In this document: one piece after another, positions 1-5,140 of the stretch
How positions within the stretch are numbered: the first letter of the stretch is position 1
How the letters are laid out: every line of letters starts with the position of its first letter
Source of the DNA: Aestuariivita sp964402685
GTDB lineage: Bacteria; Pseudomonadota; Alphaproteobacteria; Rhodobacterales; Rhodobacteraceae
Direction of reading: 5' to 3'
DNA length: 5,144 nucleotides
Assembly: GCA_964402685.1 (NCBI GenBank)
Contig: CAYODE010000243.1
Location: forward strand, 1-5,144
Notes under the pieces: generated by a model
Seen by the model: the letters and a program-made list of their open reading frames with translations, nothing else
Told to the model about the DNA's origin: nothing
The model's database searches: none
Position numbers and translations under genes: made by a program

Positions 1-1262
1 TGCAAGATCTGCCGATCCAACTGATCCAGTTCCTCGGGCTTTGAATCCACCTCCATGCGCAAGCGAGACGCCGCCTCATCCACCAAGTCGATGGCTTTGT
101 CCGGCAGGAACCGGTCCGTGATGTAACGATGGGACAGGGTAGCTGCAGAAACCAGTGCGCTGTCCGAAATGCGAACCCCGTGGTGCAGCTCGTACTTCTC
201 TTTGATGCCGCGGAGGATGGAAACTGTATCCTCGACCGTCGGTTCGGTAATCAACACCGGCTGGAACCGGCGGGCGAGAGCCGCGTCTTTTTCCACATAT
301 TTGCGATACTCATCCAGCGTGGTCGCGCCGATACAGTGCAGTTCACCCCGCGCCAACGCCGGTTTGATCAGGTTGGCCGCGTCCATCGCGCCATCGGTTT
401 TGCCCGCACCGACAAGAGTGTGCATCTCATCGATGAAAAGAATGACTTCACCTGCAGCGGCGGTCACTTCGTTCAGAACAGCTTTCAGCCGTTCTTCAAA
501 TTCACCGCGATACTTTGCACCCGCGATCAACGCGCCCATGTCGAGCGCCAAGAGTTTCTTGTCACGCAGCGACTCCGGCACGTCACCGTTCACAATCCGC
601 AGCGCCATACCTTCGGCAATCGCCGTCTTACCAACGCCGGGTTCGCCGATCAGAACTGGATTATTCTTGGTTCGGCGGGAAAGCACTTGCATTGATCGCC
701 GAATTTCTTCGTCACGGCCGATGATCGGATCAATTTTCCCTTCCGAGGCAGCTTCGGTGAGATCGCGCGCATACTTCTTCAGCGCGTCATACCCCTCTTC
801 CGCACTGGCTGTATCTGCTGTGCGGCCCTTACGGATATCATTGATCGCTTCGTTCAGTTTCTGAGCAGAAACGTTCCCGGCACCCAATGCGTCCTTGGCT
901 TTGGATTTCACCATGCAAAGCGCCATCAAAATGCGCTCTACTGGCACAAAGCTATCACCAGCTTTTTGGGCAATCTTCTCTGCTTCGGCCAGTACTTTCG
1001 CGGTCGCGCCGTCCAAAAAGACCTGATCATCTCCTCCGGTCACCGGCGCGATTTTCGAAAGCGCCGCATCGGTCGCTTCCAACACACGTTCAGGCGCGCC
1101 GCCCGCGCGTTTGATCAAGTTGCTCGCCAGCCCCTGATCATCGTCCATCAATGCCTTTAAAATGTGTTCTGGCGTAATCCGCTGATGGTTTTCGCGGATC
1201 GCGATCGTCTGCGCCGCTTGAACGAAACCACGCGCACGCTCCGTGAACTTGGACAAGTCCAT
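1..1262 (-). CDS. clpB: ATP-dependent chaperone ClpB, N-terminal 420 residues (3' end outside window)
   Basis: ClpB is a cytoplasmic hexameric AAA+ disaggregase that works with DnaK/DnaJ/GrpE to pull polypeptides out of heat-induced aggregates. Translating the minus strand from the ATG at 1260-1262 gives a protein collinear with E. coli ClpB. It has an N-terminal Clp repeat domain (about residues 1-145), then the first AAA+ domain. That domain shows Walker A GEPGVGKT with K212, pore-loop tyrosine Y251 in KYRGEFEER, Walker B FIDEMH with E279, and arginine fingers R331/R332. These numbers equal the E. coli ones. Sequence then runs through YITDRFLPDKAIDLVDEA into the start of the middle coiled-coil domain, where the window ends; the family is usually about 860-870 residues. 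The start is fixed by the family-typical MDLSKFTERARGF opening and an AAGGAG site 7 bases upstream. It is divergent from pyrF, with an RpoH-like promoter and structured leader between them. No frameshift or missing catalytic residue is seen in this part. Confidence 0.97.
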   Translation of the reverse strand, partial: MDLSKFTERARGFVQAAQTIAIRENHQRITPEHILKALMDDDQGLASNLIKRAGGAPERVLEATDAALSKIAPVTGGDDQVFLDGATAKVLAEAEKIAQKAGDSFVPVERILMALCMVKSKAKDALGAGNVSAQKLNEAINDIRKGRTADTASAEEGYDALKKYARDLTEAASEGKIDPIIGRDEEIRRSMQVLSRRTKNNPVLIGEPGVGKTAIAEGMALRIVNGDVPESLRDKKLLALDMGALIAGAKYRGEFEERLKAVLNEVTAAAGEVILFIDEMHTLVGAGKTDGAMDAANLIKPALARGELHCIGATTLDEYRKYVEKDAALARRFQPVLITEPTVEDTVSILRGIKEKYELHHGVRISDSALVSAATLSHRYITDRFLPDKAIDLVDEAASRLRMEVDSKPEELDQLDRQIL

Positions 1263-1269
1263 GGTGTCT

Positions 1270-1275
1270 CTCCTT
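1270..1275 (-). promoter_or_regulatory. clpB ribosome binding site
   Basis: On the minus strand AAGGAG lies 7 bases upstream of the clpB ATG (1262). It is a near-perfect Shine-Dalgarno sequence and confirms that start codon. Confidence 0.85.
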
Positions 1276-1284
1276 TTCTCAAGC

Positions 1285-1331
1285 GTCCCTGTGGAATGCG
1301 CCCGCCCGGCGGCACGCAGTTATATTGGGAC
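1285..1331 (-). other. Structured clpB mRNA leader (nested stem-loops)
   Basis: Read as clpB mRNA, the leader has an outer 5-bp stem GTCCC (1331-1327) with GGGAC (1289-1285). It encloses a GC-rich inner hairpin (1318-1297) whose arms TGCG and CCGCC pair, with small asymmetries, with GGCGG and CGCA. The structure ends about 9 bases before the AAGGAG site and leaves that site unpaired, so it does not look like a thermometer that hides the ribosome binding site. It may stabilise the leader or be incidental. The inverted repeats are visible; any function is inference. Confidence 0.4.
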
Positions 1332-1340
1332 CTTGGTGAG

Positions 1341-1370
1341 TATGTGGGCAGGGCGCGACCCGTGTTCAAG
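1341..1370 (-). promoter_or_regulatory. RpoH (sigma-32) type heat-shock promoter for clpB
   Basis: On the minus strand CTTGAA (1370-1365) is separated by 16 bases from CCCACATA (1348-1341). This closely fits the heat-shock sigma factor consensus (CTTGAA, a 13-17 base spacer, then CCCCATNT). Transcription would start near 1334, giving a clpB leader of about 70 bases. clpB is a classical RpoH-regulon gene, which supports the call. No equally clear housekeeping promoter was seen for clpB. Confidence 0.7.
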
Positions 1371-1465
1371 GTTCCGTGATCCGGTTTTTGCCGTTGGATC
1401 TGCGCCCCTCGTCAATGGACATGTGGCACGACCCGGTTTAGGGAACCAAAGGTCCAGACAAGCAC

Positions 1466-1470
1466 GGGGA
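1466..1470 (+). promoter_or_regulatory. pyrF ribosome binding site
   Basis: GGGGA sits 6 bases before the ATG at 1477. It is a modest Shine-Dalgarno match, but with the domain boundary it selects this start over in-frame codons further upstream. I could not identify a convincing sigma-70 promoter for pyrF between 1371 and 1465. Confidence 0.5.
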
Positions 1471-1476
1471 ATTTCC

Positions 1477-2193
1477 ATGGCAGATGACAGATTGATCGTG
1501 GCGATGGATGTGCCCAACGCGTTGGCGGGACTGCAACTGGCCGAACGGCTCGGGGACAGCGTGAGCTTTTACAAAATTGGTTTGGGCATGTTGACCGGAG
1601 GTGGATTGGCCCTTGCAAACGAACTCAAACAAGATCACGGCAAACGCATTTTCCTTGACATGAAGTTGTTCGATATCGGCGCGACTGTCGAAGCTGCTGT
1701 ACGAGGACTGGCACAGTTCGATCTGGATTTCTTGACGGTTCATGGCGATCCGCACGTTGTCCGCGCGGCCAAGGAGGGTGCCGCAGGCAAAGACTTGAAG
1801 ATCCTCGCCGTTACAATCCTGACCTCTCTTGATCGCGACGATCTGGATGCATCCCTGATCAAGAACGGTGCGATTCCAGATCTCGTCTGTGAACGGGCCG
1901 CACGTGCGTTCGAGGCGGGCGCCGATGGTGTTATCTCCTCTCCTCGGGAAGCGGCGATGATACGCGCTCTGCCAGAAGCAGAAGGCCGATTGATTGTCAC
2001 CCCGGGTGTCAGACCTGCTGGCGCGGACCTGGGCGATCAAAAACGCGTCACAACACCGGCCCAAGCGGTGCGTGATGGGGTCGATCATATCGTCGTTGGA
2101 CGACCGATTTGGACAGCGCCGAATCCACGTGCCGCTGCCGAATCTATCCTGTCCGAGATGCAAAGCCCTCAGGCAAGCCTTCCAAACGCGTGA
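1477..2193 (+). CDS. pyrF: Orotidine-5'-phosphate decarboxylase
   Basis: PyrF decarboxylates orotidine 5'-phosphate to UMP, the last step of de novo pyrimidine synthesis, as a cytoplasmic TIM-barrel dimer. The 238-residue product is normal for the family. It carries the catalytic set D11, K33, D61, K63 and D66, the last three within FLDMKLFDI. The phosphate-binding residues are R179 (TPGVRP), Q188 and R209 (VVGRPIW). Spacing between these matches the E. coli residues D22/K44/D71/K73/D76 and R192/Q201/R222. The frame stays open upstream to 1243, but that stretch overlaps the clpB start and leader on the other strand and has no family similarity, so ATG 1477 is chosen. The gene is divergent from clpB and convergent with the Nudix gene. 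It appears monocistronic; pyrF is commonly unlinked from other pyr genes in this group. Confidence 0.97.
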   Translation: MADDRLIVAMDVPNALAGLQLAERLGDSVSFYKIGLGMLTGGGLALANELKQDHGKRIFLDMKLFDIGATVEAAVRGLAQFDLDFLTVHGDPHVVRAAKEGAAGKDLKILAVTILTSLDRDDLDASLIKNGAIPDLVCERAARAFEAGADGVISSPREAAMIRALPEAEGRLIVTPGVRPAGADLGDQKRVTTPAQAVRDGVDHIVVGRPIWTAPNPRAAAESILSEMQSPQASLPNA

Positions 2194-2208
2194 ATCGGGC
2201 GGTTTTAG
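2185..2208 (+). terminator. Possible weak pyrF terminator overlapping the stop codon
   Basis: AAACGC, overlapping the end of pyrF, can pair with GCGGTTT just after the stop if one G is bulged out, and the right arm ends in a short T run. The stem is short and imperfect, so termination here would be weak. The strong hairpin at 2385-2410 is the better terminator. Confidence 0.2.
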
Positions 2209-2250
2209 GCAAGAAATTTTAACCGAATTGGCAGTGGGTTAAGGAGTGTC

Positions 2251-2268
2251 TGTGCCTTCAATGGCACA
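2251..2268 (+). repeat. Perfect 6-bp inverted repeat downstream of pyrF
   Basis: TGTGCC and GGCACA flank a 6-base loop (TTCAAT) and form a perfect stem 57 bases after the pyrF stop. No T run follows on either strand, so it is not an intrinsic terminator. It could stabilise the 3' end of the pyrF mRNA or bind a protein dimer. A second pair, GGAGTGT (2243-2249) with ACACTCC (2343-2349), brackets it at longer range. Confidence 0.4.
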
Positions 2269-2329
2269 AGATAAGGTTGTTTCGGGGGGTCGGGAATTCC
2301 AGACTTTGTGTTTAGCACGCTGTGAGCGA

Positions 2330-2875
2330 CTATATAGTTGAAACACTCCCCGACGGACCTTCTTCTTCCTGTGGTTCGTTACCTCCCCCCGCTAAACGCG
2401 GGGGGCTTTTACGAGAACCTTCCACTCCCAGAGACAAATAAAGCCGTAATCGGTCTGCTAAATGGGGAATGTTTTGAGGGTGCTCCAAGTAGTGCTGGGG
2501 CGTCATCAACTCAAGTTTTTGACCTTCATCACCCAACTTCAAACAAGCTGATAATTGCGACGGGACATGTGCGGCAAACAGCCAAGCCACTTGCGTTGGT
2601 CCTACGAACGAACGCGACCAGACCAGATCGCATCGCGTCAACCTAACACCAATTTCTTCTTCTGTTTCGCGCAGCACACAATCTTCAGGTGTTTCTTCGG
2701 ATTCTCGCCCTCCGCCGGGGAAGTCCCAAAGGCCGGGATACGGTATCTTGGGATTGTCATCACGCAACAGAACCGCGAGTGCATCCCCGAAGAAGAGAAG
2801 CAGCTTTGCACCCGAAAAGGCGCTGGGTTTTTCTGCTTGCCCGCTTATACTTTCCACGCTGAAACCATAGTCCAC
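2330..2875 (-). CDS. Nudix hydrolase (MutT-like)
   Basis: Nudix hydrolases cleave a nucleoside diphosphate linked to another group; MutT-like members destroy oxidised dNTPs, but the substrate here cannot be read from sequence. The 181-residue product has a full Nudix box at residues 55-77: G55, E61, then R69-E70-T71-E72-E73-E74-I75-G76-V77. The metal-binding glutamates are intact; T71 replaces the usual hydrophobic residue. The domain spans about 18-147. Residues 150-181 form a Gly/Pro/Glu-rich tail translated antisense through the plus-strand terminator, and look unlike part of the fold. The start is uncertain: 2875 is a GTG with no good ribosome binding site, and GTG at residue 7 is an alternative. 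The first ~17 residues are probably not in the core domain. It is convergent with pyrF and divergent from dinB with 32 bases between starts, so a role beside DNA damage tolerance is plausible. Confidence 0.88.
   Translation of the reverse strand: MDYGFSVESISGQAEKPSAFSGAKLLLFFGDALAVLLRDDNPKIPYPGLWDFPGGGRESEETPEDCVLRETEEEIGVRLTRCDLVWSRSFVGPTQVAWLFAAHVPSQLSACLKLGDEGQKLELMTPQHYLEHPQNIPHLADRLRLYLSLGVEGSRKSPPRLAGGGNEPQEEEGPSGSVSTI
2331..2336 (+). promoter_or_regulatory. Candidate -10 box (TATATA) for a short transcript
   Basis: TATATA stands out in otherwise GC-rich surroundings. A poor -35 match, TTGTGT at 2306-2311, lies 19 bases upstream, a longer spacing than usual. If used, transcription would start near 2343. 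Support is weak and comes mainly from the strong terminator about 50 bases downstream. Confidence 0.25.
2343..2410 (+). ncRNA. Candidate small RNA between pyrF and the Nudix gene
   Basis: A transcript from near 2343 to the T run at 2410 would be about 68 nt. It would have a pyrimidine-rich single-stranded region (CTTCTTCTTCC at 2359-2369 and CCTCC at 2382-2386) ahead of a strong terminator hairpin. Such C/U-rich stretches can pair with Shine-Dalgarno sequences, and C-rich small RNAs are known in Rhodobacter. I recognise no named RNA family. The alternative is that this is only the far end of a long pyrF 3' UTR. It is antisense to the last codons of the Nudix gene. Confidence 0.3.
2385..2410 (+). 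terminator. Strong rho-independent terminator
   Basis: CCCCCCGC (2385-2392) pairs perfectly with GCGGGGGG (2398-2405) around a 5-base loop TAAAC, followed by CTTTT. Read on the minus strand there is no T run after the stem, so it acts on plus-strand transcription: pyrF, about 190 bases upstream, or a separate small RNA. Unusually, it lies inside the convergent Nudix coding sequence. Confidence 0.8.
2846..2851 (+). promoter_or_regulatory. Possible -10 box for dinB
   Basis: TATACT lies about 56 bases upstream of the dinB ATG, inside the beginning of the Nudix gene. No good -35 element sits at the proper distance. It is noted because the 32-base gap between the divergent starts is too short to hold both promoters, so a dinB promoter must lie within the Nudix coding region. 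Confidence 0.15.
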
Positions 2876-2907
2876 CGACTGCGTTGCGCCTACAGCCTTG
2901 TGACCTT

Positions 2908-4161
2908 ATGCATGCCCTTTGCCGTGATTGTCTAACCATCTGCGATGCAACGCGTCGCTGTCCCTCCTGCGGGAGCCGGCGCGTCATCTCGCATCCCGAG
3001 TTGTTTGATCTGAACATCGCGCATATGGATTGCGATGCGTTCTACGCGTCCGTCGAAAAGCGCGACGACCCCAGCCTGAGCGACAAGCCGGTGATTATCG
3101 GCGGAGGTCGACGCGGCGTGGTATCAACCGCCTGTTATGTCGCCCGCATCCGTGGTGTCAGATCAGCGATGCCAATGTTCCAGGCATTGAAACTCTGCCC
3201 TGACGCAGTCGTTATCAAGCCAAGGATGGAGGCCTACGCAGAAGCCTCCCGTGCGATCCGGCGTATGATGGAAGATCTCACTCCCGCTATTCAACCGCTC
3301 TCTTTGGACGAAGCTTTCATGGATCTGTCGGGCACGCAAAAACTCCATGGCGCGCCGCCTGCCGTGATGCTGGCGAAACTCATTAAACGCATGCGGGAAG
3401 AGTTGGGGTTGACCGGATCCATCGGTCTTTCCCACAACAAGTTTCTGGCAAAAGTAGCCTCCGACCTTGATAAACCGCATGGGTTTTCGGTGATCGGCGT
3501 TGCCGATACGCAGTCGTTTCTGAAAGACAAACCCGTTAGGCTCATTTGGGGGGTGGGTGAGGCCGCGCAATCTTCATTGGAAAAGGCAGGCATTCGCACC
3601 TTCACCGATCTGCTGCGGTGGGAGAAAGAGGGCTTGGTCGCCCGCTTCGGATCAATGGGAGAAAGGCTATGGCATCTGGCGCGGGGCGAAGATCATCGAG
3701 CCGTGTCAGCGCATGATCCCATCAAGTCAATTTCAAACGAAACGACTTTCGGTGCGGACACGAACGACCCAGATCTTCTCGACGGCCATTTGTGGCGCAT
3801 GGCGGAAAAGGTCGCGGACCGAGCCAAGGCAAAGGGAATCGCTGGGCGTGTGGTTACACTAAAACTCAAACGTGCAAATCACAGCTCACTCACCCGCCAA
3901 GTCGCACTGCGTGACGCAACGCAAATGGCGGATGCGATCTATCGCCAGGCGCGTGCGCTCTTTGATCAATTGGGGGACGAGGGACCGTACCGGCTTTTGG
4001 GATGTGGCTTATCGCATCTGTGCCCTGAGGGCGAAGCTGACTTGTCTGGTGATTTGTTGGACCCGGGCGCCGTGCGGCGCGCTAGTGCCGAAAAGGCCAC
4101 GGACAAGATCCGGGCACGGTTTGGCAAGGACGCAATCGTGAAAGGGCGGGCGTTGCGCTAG
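2908..4161 (+). CDS. dinB: DNA polymerase IV (Y-family translesion polymerase) with N-terminal zinc ribbon
   Basis: DinB is a low-fidelity polymerase without proofreading that copies past damaged bases. The 417-residue product opens with a four-cysteine motif (C5-x2-C8, C18-x2-C21) that probably binds zinc. The polymerase core follows: D41 in AHMDCDAFYASVE, steric-gate position Y46, and D134-E135 in SLDEAF as metal ligands. Next come NKFLAKVASDLDKPHG (177-192), a helix-hairpin-helix around 209-235 (WGVG), and a little-finger domain from about 277 (SISNETTF). ATG 2908 is chosen because it begins just before the first zinc cysteine, as in DinB proteins of this group as I recall them. A TTG at 2884 is the in-frame alternative. 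No Shine-Dalgarno sequence precedes either. The C-terminus ends in GKDAIVKGRALR without a standard QLxLF clamp-binding motif. No SOS box is visible. The gene ends one base from the convergent amidohydrolase. Confidence 0.95.
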   Translation: MHALCRDCLTICDATRRCPSCGSRRVISHPELFDLNIAHMDCDAFYASVEKRDDPSLSDKPVIIGGGRRGVVSTACYVARIRGVRSAMPMFQALKLCPDAVVIKPRMEAYAEASRAIRRMMEDLTPAIQPLSLDEAFMDLSGTQKLHGAPPAVMLAKLIKRMREELGLTGSIGLSHNKFLAKVASDLDKPHGFSVIGVADTQSFLKDKPVRLIWGVGEAAQSSLEKAGIRTFTDLLRWEKEGLVARFGSMGERLWHLARGEDHRAVSAHDPIKSISNETTFGADTNDPDLLDGHLWRMAEKVADRAKAKGIAGRVVTLKLKRANHSSLTRQVALRDATQMADAIYRQARALFDQLGDEGPYRLLGCGLSHLCPEGEADLSGDLLDPGAVRRASAEKATDKIRARFGKDAIVKGRALR

Positions 4162-4162
4162 A

Positions 4163-5023
4163 TTATTCTGCTGCCAACGGCATTTCAGACGACTGAAGGC
4201 CTGCAATCTCGGCAATCACGCCACGTAGAACATCACAAAAGGCATTGAAGTTCGCATTTGGCTCAACACGCTGCTCATCCATGTAAAGTGCGCGGTCAAT
4301 TTCAATCTGGATGGCATGCTGGCCCCGCGATGGCCGCCCATATGCCTGCGTAATGTATGCTCCAGCAAAAGGGGCATTTCGCGTCACAGTCAGACCCGCC
4401 GAAGCAAAGGCCGCCTCAACTTGATCCACGATTTCGCCGCTTGCCGCGGCGCCAAACCGATCCCCCAGTACAATGTCGGGCCGTTTGACAGATGTGCGCG
4501 CAACACCATCGACCGCCTCATGCGGCATCGAATGACAGTCTATCAGTACCGCTTGACCAAAGGTGCGATGGGCATCGTTCAACAAGGTTTGCAACGCGCC
4601 ATGATACGGGTGCCAGTATCGCGAAATTCGCGCGTCCGCCTCGACGCGCGACAGCTTACCGGAATAGATTGCGCGCCCATTCGAGACAACCCGGGGAATC
4701 ACACCCAAACCCGATGCGATGCGTGGGTTGTGTCCGCTGCGACGGACGCCTTGAATAAGCGCCGGATCCAGCTCGTCCGGACTGCGATTGAGATCGACAT
4801 ACGCCCGAGGCATTACCGCTGTCAGAAGAGGCGCACCAAACTCAGGCACGGGCGCAAATAGTTGATCCACAAAGGCATCTTCGGACGACCTTAAGGTCAA
4901 GGTGTCCAGAACCGACCGCTCAAGAAAACCAGGGAGATATCGCCGCCCGCTATGCGGCGAGGCGAACACAACGCAGGACCGGCGTTGTTCCGGCTCATGC
5001 AAGGCGTAGGCGATGTTGGACAT
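4163..5023 (-). CDS. N-formylglutamate amidohydrolase family protein (HutG-like)
   Basis: The family hydrolyses N-formyl-L-glutamate to glutamate and formate, the last step of one histidine degradation route; paralogues may act on other N-formyl or N-acyl amino acids. The 286-residue product shows the family signatures in order: ASPHSGR (H24), the SSEDAFVD segment (E48, D49), PRAYVDLNR (R73, D77, N79, R80), WHPYH (H138, H141), IDCHSMP (D162, H164) and QIEIDRALYMDE (E241, D243). The histidines and acidic residues probably hold the catalytic metal. ATG 5021-5023 is preferred over an in-frame ATG eight codons upstream because AAGGAG lies 5 bases before it. No hut genes are visible nearby, so the histidine role is unproven and I give no symbol. 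It is convergent with dinB, stop to stop, with one base between. No signal peptide is seen; likely cytoplasmic. Confidence 0.9.
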   Translation of the reverse strand: MSNIAYALHEPEQRRSCVVFASPHSGRRYLPGFLERSVLDTLTLRSSEDAFVDQLFAPVPEFGAPLLTAVMPRAYVDLNRSPDELDPALIQGVRRSGHNPRIASGLGVIPRVVSNGRAIYSGKLSRVEADARISRYWHPYHGALQTLLNDAHRTFGQAVLIDCHSMPHEAVDGVARTSVKRPDIVLGDRFGAAASGEIVDQVEAAFASAGLTVTRNAPFAGAYITQAYGRPSRGQHAIQIEIDRALYMDEQRVEPNANFNAFCDVLRGVIAEIAGLQSSEMPLAAE

Positions 5024-5028
5024 TCCGG

Positions 5029-5034
5029 CTCCTT
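5029..5034 (-). promoter_or_regulatory. Ribosome binding site of the amidohydrolase gene
   Basis: AAGGAG on the minus strand is 5 bases upstream of the ATG at 5023. It decides this start over the ATG at 5047, which would place the site inside the coding sequence. Confidence 0.75.
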
Positions 5035-5097
5035 TGCAACCATACATAGCGCGGAAATTGCTTTCTCCAAAACCCCTTGATCCGGGTTCCGACTCCT

Positions 5098-5103
5098 TTT
5101 ATA
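5098..5103 (-). promoter_or_regulatory. Possible -10 box for the amidohydrolase gene
   Basis: TATAAA on the minus strand lies about 75 bases before the chosen ATG. There is no recognisable -35 hexamer 16-18 bases upstream; that space is GC-rich and overlaps the 5116-5133 hairpin. Offered as the only AT-rich promoter-like spot in this upstream region. Confidence 0.2.
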
Positions 5104-5115
5104 GACCCCGCTACC

Positions 5116-5140
5116 GGCGCGGATTTCCGCGCCCCATTTT
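5116..5140 (+). terminator. Hairpin with T-rich tail, plus strand
   Basis: GGCGCGG (5116-5122) and CCGCGCC (5127-5133) form a perfect 7-bp stem with a 4-base loop ATTT, followed by CCATTTTATTG. This looks like an intrinsic terminator for plus-strand transcription, but no plus-strand gene lies just upstream, since dinB ends about 950 bases away. On the minus strand no T run follows. It could end an unrecognised short transcript from 5040-5115, end antisense transcription, or be part of a gene lying to the right. Confidence 0.45.

Noticed and set aside
129..864. Long plus-strand open frames across the clpB region
   Set aside because: They lie antisense to a frame whose ClpB motifs all sit at family-standard positions, have arginine- and serine-rich composition typical of shadow frames, and have no ribosome sites.
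1270..1331. ROSE-type RNA thermometer in the clpB leader
   Set aside because: No arm of the visible stems pairs with the AAGGAG site, and the characteristic short U-rich anti-Shine-Dalgarno element is absent.
1243..1476. N-terminal extension of PyrF by 78 codons
   Set aside because: The extra residues overlap the clpB start, leader and promoter and have no resemblance to the family. ATG 1477 gives the normal length.
1438..2163. 241-codon minus-strand open frame opposite pyrF
   Set aside because: pyrF on the plus strand keeps every catalytic residue with the right spacing. The opposing frame has no recognisable domain.
2385..2410. End of an IS200/IS605-type element (GC hairpin near an element boundary)
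   Set aside because: No TnpA or TnpB remnant, no second end and no other element feature is present. A perfect stem followed by CTTTT is explained by a terminator.
2876..2907. SOS (LexA) box upstream of dinB
   Set aside because: The alphaproteobacterial pattern GTTC-N7-GTTC (or its complement GAAC-N7-GAAC) is not present between or near the divergent starts. Tandem GAAC copies near 2608 are adjacent, not spaced by 7.
5081..5100. tRNA T-arm-like string (GGTTCCGACTCC) suggesting a tRNA gene or attachment site
   Set aside because: The flanking bases do not pair into a T stem, and no acceptor stem, anticodon arm or D arm could be found on either strand.
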